From contig JAFFJZ010000026.1 in NCBI GenBank assembly GCA_018340375.1, positions 434,001 to 498,000 of the forward strand: a stretch of DNA of 64,000 bases. The letters are read 5' to 3'. Under the pieces are notes generated by a model. It was not told the origin of the DNA. It ran no database searches and saw nothing but the letters and a program-made list of their open reading frames with translations. Below are positions 23,728 through 34,591 of this stretch, in pieces. Position 1 is the first letter of the stretch. Each line of letters opens with the position of its first letter. Both the position numbers and the translations under genes were made by a program. Origin of the DNA: Gonatopus flavifemur (Eukaryota > Arthropoda > Insecta > Hymenoptera > Dryinidae).

Positions 23728-23943
23728 TGGGAGGAACTCTAAAGATAATTGGTACGAAACTCATCGTTGATGACTATGATTATTCAAAACCAAAAACTGT
23801 CAAAAGGAGAATTCATCGGGACTGCAAAAAGTTGCGGATGGAGGAATGTACAGCCAGAATAATAACCGCAGATCCTGGAAGTAGCGAAGAGGTTATACTT
23901 TATAGAGGTCCCCGTCAATCTCCCCATCAACATGCCCCCAATG
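23728..23943 (+). pseudogene. FLYWCH-type zinc-finger fragment
   Basis: The translated stretch GGTLKIIGTKLIVDDYDYSK, then CKKLRMEECTARI and a final HQHAP has the FLYWCH pattern: a beta-rich lead, two cysteines spaced about seven apart, and a terminal H-x-H. The usual aromatic (W) before the first cysteine is absent, so it is diverged. FLYWCH domains occur in insect chromatin proteins and in MULE-type transposon proteins. The frame is interrupted at 23944 by a 390-bp MITE and appears to continue about 20 codons after it. Either a single exon of a host gene or a transposon relic. Confidence 0.55.
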
Positions 23944-24333
23944 CACAGTGGGCTGGAAGGCATGCAAAAGCGAGCAAAATTCGGAATTTCATCCAATTTT
24001 GATGAAACTTCATATTCCGGGTTTTTGAAGGTTGCTGATAACGAATCTGATGTTAAAAAATGAAAATTCAAAATGGCGGATCCAAAATGGCGGTCGGGAT
24101 AATATAATTACCAGCGGATTATGGTGGAACTCGAGATTCCGAAGTTTTGAAAGTTGCTGATAACGAATCTGATGTTGAAAAATTGAAATTCAAAATGGCG
24201 GATCCAAGATGGTGGACGGAATAATATAATTCTCAGCGGATTATGATGAAACTTGAGATCTCGAAGTTTTGAAGGTTGCTGATGATGGATCTGATGTTAC
24301 AAAATCAAAATTCAAAATTTTTGACCCACTGTG
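23944..24333. mobile_element. 390-bp MITE with CACAGTGGG ends and 3-bp ATG duplication
   Basis: Ends CACAGTGGG and CCCACTGTG are exact inverses, flanked by ATG on both sides. The interior is three roughly 120-bp tandem units carrying 'ttcaaaatggcggatcc(a)a'. It splits the FLYWCH frame. Confidence 0.6.
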
Positions 24334-24700
24334 ATGATTATCTAGGTTGTCGCCAACTTTCGGGCTGGGGGGAGATCAAGTGAGCTAGGTGAAGATAAAT
24401 GAAACAAAAAATAAAATATAATTCTGAAAAATAATTCATACAAAATTGAGTTTTTTTTCATTATTTCATTTTTGTTTAGTTACTTCAGTTTGGAAAAAAA
24501 GTTATTTCATTAACATTTCATTAATGTTGATACACATTTATCTTCATCAATATTGAGCTATCCTCGCACCTGTAACAGCTGTATTTTCAATACGCCACAT
24601 CCGAAAAAATTTCCTGCGGACTATAGCCTCCATGTTCCAACATGAGGGAGTTATGGTTAGATTTCTGCATGCAAGTGATGAATGATTTGGGGTGTTGTTG
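24334..24700. other. No gene recognised
   Basis: AT-rich 3' flank of the Transib-like gene. Apart from a likely short tail of the FLYWCH frame, nothing supportable was seen. Confidence 0.4.
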
Positions 24701-24719
24701 TAATGTGTCCCCTTACGTC

Positions 24720-26914
24720 TCACGTTTTTAAATCACTCTTCCTCGTCGTATTGATCTTCACATCGTCATCTGAAAGAACAATCTCGTCTAATGAGCACAA
24801 AATTTCAGGAAGACCAGCGTTGTCAACTACTTCTCCGTGCTCATCCTCTCCACCAGATGTTTCACTTTCACAGTATTTTACTTCTGGTGAACATAGTGGA
24901 TCTCGTACTTCCGTGGGAATTGATAATTGTTTTTTCTGTTTCAGTCTCTTTTCAAGACTTATACTCGATATTTTCACATCTGATGTATCCATTGCTCTGT
25001 AGAAAACATCTCCGATATTGACTTCGCGGTTGTTCTTCCTGGCATGATGCAATCTGAAGTTCTTATAATCTTTGTTTTGAGCTTCAGATGCTTCTTCACC
25101 TAAAACTCCAACAGGCAGTATACTTGTACTGATGATATCTGCTCCGTGCACAAGGAGCTTATGCAAAGTTGCTGGCATAGGATACCAGGAATAGATACTA
25201 ATGTATCTTTCAGCAGCACAGTCACAAAGTCTACCGAATTTCATAGGATCAATTGGAAGATGAATTGAGATTGCGATTAGAATTGTTTTCAGCAGTTTGA
25301 TCAATTCGCAATCAATTCCAAGGCATTCTGCGAGAATTTCCGGCTTCTCAGAGGCTCTGCGAGCTGTATTGCCATCATTAGAGTTACCAGAGCCTCCTGA
25401 CACAGGCTTATCTACGATCAGGCCTAGCTTGGTTCTTAGAATGGCCTGAATTTTTTTTTTTCTTCGGCAAATACCATTTTCTGGTCAACAGTTCCCATTT
25501 GCCACACTTTCAGCCGTTGTCTGTATGACATTTTCAATAAACATTCAAATACCCTGATCCATGCATGTAATGGACTGATTCCGTACATAAGGGATTTTGG
25601 ATCTGGTAAGAAGGTATCTGTCGATTTTTTTGAAAGATCGTTGAATAATTTAGGTGTCGCATGACAAATAGGGCAAGTTTGCATAGATCTTGTACCAGTA
25701 ATAATATTGAGCACCTTTCCGTCTATAAGAGTTAAAAATAACGAGAAATGTATGAACACGCTTCGAATATCGTCTACAGTTAGTCGATAACTTTGTAACT
25801 CATCTATTTGCTTTTCTACATGATCTTTTTGCCTTAAAATAACTTCCGGTGATTCAGGAATATACTCCAACGTTAGTGGTCGACAGAAACGAATCGATTG
25901 AAGTGATTTATTATCCCATAAAACAGCACCATCTTTGCTCAATAATCGTTGAGGAATTATTGTAGTGGCGAACAAGTTTTCATCAGTAAGTTTCGTAAGA
26001 TTCTCATCTGGCAATGACTGATATTGCTGTTTATAACCTGAATAGCCACTACTGCTATCGAATCCCCATGAACAAATCAAAACTGCTTCCATTTCAGTAG
26101 ACTCTTCGATCAACGTGTGATGAAGTATGACTTCTTTCTGCAGTTCAACGATTCTACTTGTTGTGTGATTTAATAGAGCTTGAAGAGATACTTCAACCTT
26201 GTTTTCACTAATCGAAATATGTTCTTCAGGGGTTCTACACTGAGATTTTATCTTTCTAACTTCATCGTAAATTGGCCAGATATCTGCACCACTCGATTTT
26301 GTCTCTAAGCGCATATTAGTATACACTGTTTTAGTCAAGGAATTGTCCGCCAAAAATGCTAAAGCTTCTTCAGGAGACTTCTTCTTAATTGATGTTCCTA
26401 TAAGTTTTCGAATTTTTTCTGGCTCTTTTATATTCTCCACAATATGTCTGATAACCGAATATAAATCTCTGTTTCCTGTACGACTTGCTGCTTGACGACA
26501 TGCCATTAATAAGGATTGTGGATCGTGTTTTTGATTTGGGTTGATTTCTAAGATTTCCCGACGTTTAGCTCGAGCACATTCGTCTTCAAATTTGAGTTTT
26601 GGATGACCAGAGCAGGATTTGGATTGCGTGTCGTTTTTTAGGTGGTTAATTACGGATAATTTCGGAATATTGAAATCTGAATTTAACCAGCTTGCATTTT
26701 TTAGTTCAAATCTATCTTTCAATCTTCTCGCAGCTTGCCACTTGCGCTTATACTTGCCCTTAATTGCACCTTTCAGTCTAACTTTCGATTGATCATCTAT
26801 AGTACAAATGTCGATATCCAGTTTTTTAAAGATATAATCCATCACTGAATCCCATTCTTTAAATTTTGGAATTTGCTGCAAAATCTCTCTCTTAGTAAAT
26901 TCTGTCATCTTCAA
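24720..26914 (-). pseudogene. Transib / RAG1-like transposase, frameshifted
   Basis: Two minus-strand frames (26914-25436, 492 aa; 25403-24720, 227 aa) form one transposase broken by a one-base length change in an 11-A run near 25450-25461. Visible landmarks: CSWGFDSSSGYSGYKQ (first catalytic Asp), LIDGKVLNIITGTRS (second Asp), the zinc pair TCPICHATPK, the Transib/RAG1 signature SGNSNDGNTARR, YSWYPMPATLHKLLVHGAD, and VLGEEASEAQNKDYKNFRLH with the catalytic Glu. Transib transposases are the relatives of RAG1 and cut at CACWRTG-type ends, but no convincing terminal repeats were found around this copy. The C-terminal 70 residues are acidic and Ser-rich. Apart from the homopolymer shift it is nearly intact, so it is recently inactivated or the run was miscounted. 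Confidence 0.85.
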
Positions 26915-26939
26915 TGGCAGCAGAGTTATAGGAAGGAAT

Positions 26940-27532
26940 CTGAGGGATAAAGTAAGAAATTTATATTCTCAACAAATATAATACGGGAGGGATGGATAAT
27001 CTTATGTGGCTATCTGGCAGTAAAATTGAGTGTAATTTTTGAAAGATCGATTTTTTTTGTGTGAATCACCCATAAATTTTGTAGATATTATGGAAAAATA
27101 AACATATCTCAAAATCCCGATTTTAACTCTGCACAACTTCTGCCGGGAAGCCACAGACTTATTAAAAACTCATCAGTGAAACTGTATTACCGTGGAAATT
27201 ATCTTCATCCAGAACTCAAATAGATCGGTTAAGATTATAACTATTCTCTTTTCCCAAGTGAAACCGGGAACACGTTTGCTCTTTTTGTATAAGCGACTAA
27301 ACGAATGTTTTGTTTACTCTTCGAAGAAAAGAGCATAGTGGAGTACATCGCAAAACAAATACACATCAAATATCGATCACTATCGATCACTACAGTCAAT
27401 TGTTCTTCACAAATAATTTGTTTTAGATATATTGTCTTCAAAAGTGCCAAAAGAGCAATCATCTTCGATGTTCATGAGTAATAGGTTCCTGAAGTATAGT
27501 AGATGGATATTGAATCACCCTACATATTTATA
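26940..27532. other. No gene recognised
   Basis: Spacer between the Transib-like gene and the mariner. The 73-codon frame at 27241-27462 has no recognisable domain. Confidence 0.4.
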
Positions 27533-27534
27533 TA

Positions 27535-28826
27535 CGAGGGTGGGTTGATAAGTTTCCGGCCTGACCAAGAAAAACAACGTTTTTAAGAATTTTTTTTTGT
27601 ATTTCTCAACATAATCTCCTCCAAGGCTGATACATTTCTCATAGCGGTGTTCTAGTCTAGTAATGCCATCTCTATAGACTGATTAGTCAAGCTCCTCAAA
27701 ATACCCATTTACAGCTTCGATTACTTCTTCATTGTCCGCAAATCTCTTACCGCCAAGCCATTTTTTGAGGTTAGGAAACAGATAATAGTCACTCGGGGCT
27801 AGGTCTGGAGAGTAGGGAGGGTGCGGCATTAATTCAAACTTCAGATCGTTGATTTTAGCCATCGCAACGATTGACGTGTGCGCTGGTGCGTTATCGTGAT
27901 GAAACAAGATTTTTTTCTTCGCCAGATGAGGTCGTTTGATTTTCACTTCGTGGCTCAAACGTTGCAATAAGTCTGCGTAGTATTGACCAGTGATAGTTTT
28001 ACCCTTTTCAAGGTAATCAATGTATATAATACCTCTTGCATCCCAAAAAACAGTAGCCATAACCTTGTTCGCCGAAAAAATTGTTTTTGCCTTCTTTGGA
28101 GTTGGTTCCCCTGGTCCAATCCACTGTTTAGACTGTTCTTTGGTTTCAGGAGTGTAGCGGTGGACCCAAGTTTCGTCAACGGTTACGAATCGACGCAAAA
28201 ATTCGCTTGGATTACGCTTATACAACGCCAAATTGGCGGTAGAAATGTTCTTTCGAATCAATTTTTGGTCGACTGTTAGCAAACGCGGCACCCATCTTGC
28301 ACAGAGCTTTTCCATATACAAATGTTGGTGCAAAATATTTTGTACACGTTCATATGACATCTTACAGGTCTCAGCTATCTCACGAACTTTTAATCTGCGA
28401 TCTTTCAGCACTATTTGATGGATTTTTTCGATCATATCTGGAGTTGTCACCTCAATGGGGCGTCCTGAGCGAGGCTCATCAGAGGTGCTCACACGACCCT
28501 TTTTAAACTCGGAAACCCACTGCTTAACGGTTGAATATGATGGGGAGGATGTCCCCAGTGTTGAGTCCATCTCTTCTTTAATTTCCTTCGGCGTTAACCC
28601 CTTCAAACAAAAGTATTTGATGACAGCACGATTTTCCAGCTTTTCCATTTTCACGAAAAACACAGAGGCGTCTTGGTCAGCGTGCTCTCAAAACTAAACT
28701 AACATGGCGATCGGAATGAAACTATAGCTACAAGCTATCTAAGAATGGTACTATAGAACGCCACCTCAAGGTAGGCCTAGTGGCGCCATCTCTTGGTCAG
28801 GCCGGAAACTTATCAATCCACCCTCG
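27535..28826 (-). mobile_element. mariner element with TA duplication
   Basis: Terminal inverted repeats CGAGGGTGGGTTGATAAGTT / AACTTATCAATCCACCCTCG (one position differs), flanked by TA (27533-27534, 28827-28828). 1292 bp, the classic size. It encodes one minus-strand transposase. Confidence 0.95.
27683..28663 (-). CDS. mariner transposase, nearly intact
   Basis: A 326-residue cut-and-paste transposase. The N-terminal helix-turn-helix region (about residues 7-110, KYFCLKGLTPKEIKEEM...) recognises the terminal repeats, with a second HTH near VREIAETCKMSYERVQNIL. The catalytic DDE/D core shows VTVDETWVHRYTPE (Asp 1), FHHDNAPAHTS (Asp 2) and YSPDLAPSDYYLF (Asp 3), giving mariner DD34D. Translation could also begin at the second Met (MEKLENRAV). 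A TAA at 27683 ends the frame early; the same frame stays open beyond it with mariner-like sequence (SVYRDGITRLEHRYEKCISL, then GGDYVEK), so one nonsense change near the C-terminus is likely. Otherwise no lesions. Confidence 0.93.
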   Translation of the reverse strand: MFFVKMEKLENRAVIKYFCLKGLTPKEIKEEMDSTLGTSSPSYSTVKQWVSEFKKGRVSTSDEPRSGRPIEVTTPDMIEKIHQIVLKDRRLKVREIAETCKMSYERVQNILHQHLYMEKLCARWVPRLLTVDQKLIRKNISTANLALYKRNPSEFLRRFVTVDETWVHRYTPETKEQSKQWIGPGEPTPKKAKTIFSANKVMATVFWDARGIIYIDYLEKGKTITGQYYADLLQRLSHEVKIKRPHLAKKKILFHHDNAPAHTSIVAMAKINDLKFELMPHPPYSPDLAPSDYYLFPNLKKWLGGKRFADNEEVIEAVNGYFEELD

Positions 28827-28899
28827 TATGTGTGGACATGCGAATAATGAAAAAAATCAAAGTAAAAAATGGATTCTTCACAAAATCCAAATATTGATA

Positions 28900-29170
28900 G
28901 GTCTTTTACGGTAATTCAGTGGAATTATAAGTTGGTCATAGTTTTTCGAATTCACAAACTTTCCAAGTTTTACAGATTTTTTCAGAGAATCTGCCTCCAG
29001 ATTTGAATTTGGCAACCCCGAAAACCCCCGAACGACATGTTTCGAATGGATTAGGATGACTTGAGGATTTTCCTCCACCACATTGGATCCACCATTTTGA
29101 ATTCTGAAAATTTAATTCTAGATTTGGATTCAGCATTCCCCCCCCCCCCTCCCCTCCCGAATCTCAATTC
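28900..29170 (-). repeat. 'ggcggatccaa' dispersed repeat unit
   Basis: In reverse orientation this carries the same phrases (tccagatttgaattt, ttggatccaccattttgaatt) as the tandem units at 24001-24320 and 44305-44870. It includes a C/T-rich tract at 29139-29158. Confidence 0.55.
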
Positions 29171-30551
29171 TGATTTCATATGTAACAGATTTACCGGGGG
29201 TATGAAAAGGTTAAGGAAGTGCAATGATTTTGGATCACCCTGTACATTGGTCCGGCAGCCATTTTTCATAATTTCTTTGACAATTAAACTGGTCTGTGAA
29301 GAGAAATTGAGTATACATATTCCCCATAGAATCGTCAATATCCAGACATCAAAATTCGATCTATATGGAGAAATACGATACATATAGGGGAACATTCATC
29401 TGTATCCACGGGGCAACTCAAAACGGGCAAAGATGGGCAAACTACATTTGAAGTACATTCCATTCTGAACATTTTCCACTTTCACTCTTCGTTCTATGTG
29501 GTGGTATTTAGCAGTAATAACAAACGACAGCGAACCTATGTTGAAAAAATGGCCTTTTCGTCTATATAAAAACCTCTTGAAATCATGGGAGGGGACATTG
29601 ATAGGGGTATCCTTCTGGTATTTCATTACAATATCACTCCTAGTTCAGGAACAATAGGGTTCAATTTGGAAAACTGATTGATTGGGAAAGATAAAACCAG
29701 TTTCAAGTCAACACAGCACATGCAAGATATCTTGGTTATTTTCACTTTCAATATACTGTAGAGGCTTCAATATTCCATCGATTTCCATGAAACTATACCA
29801 AAAGTTACTTCAATTACCGTATATTATGACTACGATTTTTAAATAACTCAATTGAGAAGTCGACTTTTGTCCGCTTTTGCATGCCTCTCAGCCCACTGTG
29901 CAATGAAGAGGAAGCTGAAGCAGAAGTAGTGCAGCGTAGATCAAAAAGAAAAGCGAACGAACATCCAGAACAGTGTCACGTCCTGGACATTTCTGTACAA
30001 GACGGCATGTCCTTAACTCATCCCCCTCTTTATAATTCAATTGAGAGGGAGGAGTAGGATCTGAAATGAATGAGTGTATTAGTATTGAAAGACACCATTG
30101 AATGAATGCATACATTCACTTTTATTTATTAACCCAGCAAACACTGTGGTCAGGTTCTTTGAAGGACCAACATTGGCAGTGCCGGTGAAATGCTGGCATT
30201 GGTGGATATGTATTGGGCCTTTACAGGATGTGCAACGACACTCGATACATTTTTCTCCATCAAAGGGCCAATAATGGCATCACGTTCATTTCTGATGCCA
30301 GGAAATTACGGCAGAATTGTAATGACCCGATATGTTGCCAATAATGGCTCCCCGTATTATCGTACTGCCACCTGTTGCAATTCTTATGAACTTTGTTGTT
30401 GGTTTCATAACAGAGGATCAAACCAATCCCATTAAATTAATATTTTATGAGAATTCTTCATTCATTCGAGAATGAATTTCTATATTTTAAATTGGAAATA
30501 AAATCATACCTAATATCATGTATCGAGTTGTTACGTCAAAACCTTTCATAT
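29171..30551. other. No gene recognised; MITE-like end at 30132
   Basis: 30132-30420 begins CCCAGCAAACACTGT and includes repeated 'ccaataatggc'. A matching inverted end lies at 38115-38129. Open frames here lack domains. Confidence 0.4.
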
Positions 30552-33500
30552 AGATAGATAGATGGATAGATATGTTTATTTATGTTCTAGGATGAGATCC
30601 TGTGGAACAATTGAGAAAGAAGTATAAACAATAACAAAGATATTATATACAAAAATACTTATATATATACGGCACTAAACCCACAGCCCGAAAAGCAAAA
30701 AAAAAAAGGCACAATGAATGAACCTCAAAATAAAGATGAAATGAGAATGAGAGTGAGGATGAGATGACAAAGGTGTGAGAAATGAAAATACAGATATAAG
30801 ATAAAGATGAAATGAGAATGAGAGTGAGGATGAGATGACAAAGGTGTGAGAAATGAAAATACAGATATAAGATAAAGATACAATAGTTATAAATGCGCAG
30901 AATGAAGATGAAGGCAAATGAAAATACAGAGATAAAATAGAGATACAATAGTTATAAATGCGCAGAATGAAGATGAAGGCAAGAAAAGCGTAAGATGAAC
31001 CACGATGAACCTACTTGAGAAGGAGTATATGTCTATGAGTGAGAGAGGGCGGAGGTGAGCAAGAAGTCATAATACCTCTTTCTGAAGACATTAGGGGAAG
31101 AGCTACATTTGATGTTATCTGGGATCGTGTTCCAGAGTTTACTACCTGTTATCAAAAAAGATTTTTGATATGTGGTAGTACGATGCAGGGGTATCTTAAG
31201 GAGCCCCCTATTCGATCGAGTGCAACGAATTGCATCAGAGGTACGAAAATTGAAACGATCGTAAAGAAAAGGAGGATCCTTGAAAGCAAATAGTTGATGC
31301 AAGTACGACCCCAGGAAGAATTTCCGTCGATCAGAAAGTTTGAGCCAGCCGAGGCGCGTGAAGAAAGGAGAGATGTGGACATCTTTCCTGAGATTGAAAA
31401 TAAACCGCACGCAGGCATTCAGTTTACGCTGCGGACGTATACTGTCTCCTTCGGAGAGGACAGTGAGAACTAAGCAACAATAATCAAAATAGGGTATAAC
31501 TAGCGTTGAAATCAGTTTAGTTCTCATCTGGATAGAGAGTGCGTTGCCATTAAGTCGCAATTGGTAGAGTGCGCACGAGACTTTCCTGCAGACAGAAGTT
31601 ACTTGCTCATCCCAATCAAGAGAAGGAGTCAGAATAATCCCAAGCGATTTAAGCGAAGAGACAAGATTTATAGGGGTGCCCTGAAGTATGATGTCCGGTA
31701 AGGAGCGAAGAGAAATATCGTTGACGTAACGTGGAGAACCTAGGATCATGCAATTGGCTTTTAAGGGGTTCAGAATTAGGTAGTTGGTGGAGCACCAACT
31801 GGCAATTCTCTGTATATCGTCATTCAATTTCGTGATACATTCGTCTATGAGAAAAGGTGAAGTATGCAGATAAATATAAAAGTCATCAGCGAATTTAAAG
31901 AGTTTACAATGGTGAATAATCGAATTTATGTCGGTAACATACAGTGCGAATAAGAGAGGGCCCAGGCGAGAGCCTTGGGGAACACCTGAGGTAACTGGTG
32001 TCCATTCGGAGCAACCTTTAGAGCTTCTAACTGCTTGCGTGCGACCAGATAGATAGGACCAAAACCACTTCAGCATGGGGGTAGATATATTGAAAGAAGC
32101 GAGTTTTTGTATGAGCAAAGAGTGGTTAACGGTATCAAAAGCTCTTGAGAAATCAAACCCCACCGAATGAGTGATCATGCGCTTATCAATCGCTTCACGA
32201 ACATCATCAGTCAATTTTGAAAGAGCAGTTTGAGTGGAGCGGTGTTTGATGAATCCACACTGATATTGGTAAAGTAGAGAATTCTTGGTCAAAAAATCAC
32301 ACAAGTAGTGATGGACGATCTTTTCAAGTATTTTAGATGACTCACAGAGAATGGAGATAGGGCGAAAATCACGTGGAGTTTGTGGAGATCTTGTTTCAGG
32401 TATAGGTATAATGAAGGAACGTTTCCACGCCATAGGAAAGAGAGATAGCATGGGAGAGGAGTTGAATAAGGTCAGCAGGAATGGAAAAATGGACGGAGCG
32501 ATCAGGTTAAGGAATCGACCAGGAAGCCCATCTGGAGGAATAGTATTTGAGTTAGAAAAATGATAGAAATGTAGCAGATCATGAGGAGTCAAGTGAGGGA
32601 AAAAGAAAAGGTTATCACTGTAGCCGAGACTTTGGACGAGAATGGGCGGAGGAGGACAGGCCGGATAAAAGCCAGCAGAGAAGTGTAAACTAAGCTCGTT
32701 CACACAAAATTTATCCGCGGGCGGATGATTACTATTAGATTTAATTATTCTCAGGGTACGAAGTTCTCTCCAAAGTGTGCGTGAGTCGAGAGTGCCCATC
32801 AATCTGTCGTTATAATATTGACGCTTCGCATTCCTGAGAGAAGTAACAACGTTGTTCCTTAGTCGTGTGAAGAGTAGATGACATTCAGGATTTCTCGTGC
32901 GGAGATATGTCCTCCTCGCAGTGTTACGTTCACGGATGAGATTACGAATCTCCTGAGTTATCCAGGGAGAAGGAGGACGTCTGGGAGTGAACCTTCTGAT
33001 CGGTACTTCACTATTGTATAGATCAGTGGGATAATCATGGAAAACCCTAACACACTCATCAATATTTGCAATACCCGAGTTCCCAATGTTCAGCAAAATC
33101 GATGGTATATCAATATCTTGCCAATTGATACGCGAGTAATCACGCACAGAGACGGTCTGCTGTTGACTCATGGGTAGATTAAAAGAGTATTCAATTGAGA
33201 TCATGTCATGCCGAGATAGAAAAGGCATTTCCTTTTGTTCATGGTCAATCACTTTGGAGAGATCGTCCACTACACATAAGTTAAGCAAGGTAGAAGAGAT
33301 GGACGTGTGATGAGTGGGGCCGTAGGGGACAATGGCCAGATTCAGACTGGAGAGTATTTTACGGAGATAAGTACTATCAGGAGATGAACGGCACAAGTCG
33401 GTGTTCCAGTCACCCATAATGATTTTGTCGTGATAGTCAGTACTCAGTGTAGAGATCACCGTTACCAAATTAGCAAATCCTATTTTCGGAGGTCTGTAAA

Positions 33501-33890
33501 CTGCACCAATGAGTACTTTGCGCATACACGTGCTGGAAACCTGGACGAATAGATATTCGGGTTGTGGACAAGTGGCATCGTACTCAGATTTCTGTATAAT
33601 TTTGTATTGGAAATTCTGTTTGATATAGAGACAGACCCCTCCGCCAATACGACCCACCCTATCGCAACGAAAGACCACATATCCATCCAACGAGCAGAAT
33701 GAGTCATCGATGTCACTCCTAAACCAGGTCTCAGATACCGCAATAACATCGTACTTATTCGGATCCTTAGTGCAGAAAAAATCAGAGAATTCATCAAAAT
33801 GAGCCATAAGTGATTGTGCATTAACATGACACATTTTCAACGAACGGAAAACTTGATTAGAGTGAGAGTTTGAGGGTCGAATCGGGAGTC
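30552..33890 (-). mobile_element. LINE (jockey/CR1-like non-LTR retrotransposon)
   Basis: Minus-strand element with ORF2 intact. Its 3' end is marked by a TATC microsatellite (30552-30573, 'agatagatagatggatagata' on the plus strand), a typical tail for jockey-type LINEs. The 3' UTR contains an internal duplication (about 30720-30870) with blocks such as 'gaaatgagaatgagagtgag'. No ORF1 was seen upstream of about 33890, so the copy is probably 5'-truncated. Target duplication not identified. Confidence 0.85.
31033..33840 (-). CDS. LINE ORF2: endonuclease-reverse transcriptase
   Basis: About 935 codons without a stop. The APE-type endonuclease occupies roughly residues 1-230: HVNAQSL, AVSETWF, IMGDWNTDL and LSRHDMISIEY mark the Asn, Glu, Asp and His centres. 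Reverse transcriptase occupies roughly 430-730: DFRPISILCESSKILEKI, VGFDFSRAFDTVNHSLL, SGVPQGSRLGPLLFALY and the catalytic box FADDFYIYL. A C-terminal thumb/tail follows. It would nick target DNA and copy its own RNA in place. The frame is also open about 15 codons upstream of the first Met, so the start is uncertain. An intact frame in such a decayed neighbourhood suggests a recent insertion. Confidence 0.93.
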   Translation of the reverse strand: MKMCHVNAQSLMAHFDEFSDFFCTKDPNKYDVIAVSETWFRSDIDDSFCSLDGYVVFRCDRVGRIGGGVCLYIKQNFQYKIIQKSEYDATCPQPEYLFVQVSSTCMRKVLIGAVYRPPKIGFANLVTVISTLSTDYHDKIIMGDWNTDLCRSSPDSTYLRKILSSLNLAIVPYGPTHHTSISSTLLNLCVVDDLSKVIDHEQKEMPFLSRHDMISIEYSFNLPMSQQQTVSVRDYSRINWQDIDIPSILLNIGNSGIANIDECVRVFHDYPTDLYNSEVPIRRFTPRRPPSPWITQEIRNLIRERNTARRTYLRTRNPECHLLFTRLRNNVVTSLRNAKRQYYNDRLMGTLDSRTLWRELRTLRIIKSNSNHPPADKFCVNELSLHFSAGFYPACPPPPILVQSLGYSDNLFFFPHLTPHDLLHFYHFSNSNTIPPDGLPGRFLNLIAPSIFPFLLTLFNSSPMLSLFPMAWKRSFIIPIPETRSPQTPRDFRPISILCESSKILEKIVHHYLCDFLTKNSLLYQYQCGFIKHRSTQTALSKLTDDVREAIDKRMITHSVGFDFSRAFDTVNHSLLIQKLASFNISTPMLKWFWSYLSGRTQAVRSSKGCSEWTPVTSGVPQGSRLGPLLFALYVTDINSIIHHCKLFKFADDFYIYLHTSPFLIDECITKLNDDIQRIASWCSTNYLILNPLKANCMILGSPRYVNDISLRSLPDIILQGTPINLVSSLKSLGIILTPSLDWDEQVTSVCRKVSCALYQLRLNGNALSIQMRTKLISTLVIPYFDYCCLVLTVLSEGDSIRPQRKLNACVRFIFNLRKDVHISPFFTRLGWLKLSDRRKFFLGSYLHQLFAFKDPPFLYDRFNFRTSDAIRCTRSNRGLLKIPLHRTTTYQKSFLITGSKLWNTIPDNIKCSSSPNVFRKRYYDFLLTSALSHS

Positions 33891-34265
33891 ACCTAAGTTG
33901 ATCAAAGTCCCTGTTAGGTGAGATGACAATAACATTTGAGGTATCGTCTTTTTTCACCAGAATACGTCAATTCCTCGACCAAATATGGAGATATCCTTAT
34001 ATATGGGTTATCTGAAAAAGACAGCAGTTATTAGGAATTGCCAAATCAAAGTTTGACAACCCCTTTGTTACCCCACTTCAGTTAGTTAGACTAAACAAGG
34101 ACTGGGGAAAGGATACTTCAATGAAACTGTTTGACTCGTTTAAACTATAGTTACAAGATTTAATTTATTATGACTTTTGATTACAATGAGGTCAAATATT
34201 TAACTCTGTATATTGATATTAATATTTATAATTACAAATTTTAAATTAATTATAAAGATCAATTT
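33891..34265. other. No gene recognised
   Basis: AT-rich spacer between the LINE and the 34.3 kb gene. It probably includes the 3' end of that gene's transcript. Confidence 0.35.
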
Positions 34266-34591
34266 TTATGATTTGCATTGTGAGCAGGAACTAGATTCAT
34301 ATAATTCCTTGCATGGAGGAAGAGGTTGAACGTCCCAATCTTCTCCTCCTACAAATAAATCCCCCCTTATTCTTAATGAAGCTAAATATGATTTCAAATC
34401 ATTTAATTCTTCATTCAATTTCATTAGGGATTCCTCATAGGTGCTCAGATTATTGAGGAAACGTTTTCTCTTCCTTCCTGTGGGTGGAATTCTATTTCCC
34501 CTAACGTCCCTATGATGAGTTTTTATCCTGTTCTTTGTTGCCCGGATTCTGTTTTCTAGATATTTTATCCTATCATATATCTTGGTTTCCA
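34266..34591 (-). CDS. Small coiled-coil family protein, coding exon (copy 4)
   Basis: Unrecognised family. The acceptor ctttttctgttcctctttcag is followed at 34591 by TGGAAACCAAG and 107 codons: ETKIYDRIKYLENRIRATKN, a basic stretch (GRKRKRFLNNLSTYEESL), a Leu/Lys coiled coil, and a Cys-rich end (LPPCKELYESSSCSQCKS). It stops just after the only CxxC, so the second half of the Cys module seen in copies 1 and 3 is missing. The upstream exon ends at 34995 in ...AAAA before donor GTAAGT. Joining A to TG makes an ATG, whereas the upstream frame has no Met and is closed by a stop at 35215-35217. The intron is 403 nt (34592-34994) and rich in small hairpins. This is the best-supported gene model of the family. 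Confidence 0.7.

Noticed and set aside
24325..26930. CACTGTG near 24327 as a Transib terminal repeat
   Set aside because: Its inverse partner is at 23944, not beyond the transposase, so it belongs to the 390-bp MITE.
31039..33827. Open frames antisense or overlapping the LINE ORF2
   Set aside because: Shadows of the long reverse-transcriptase frame.
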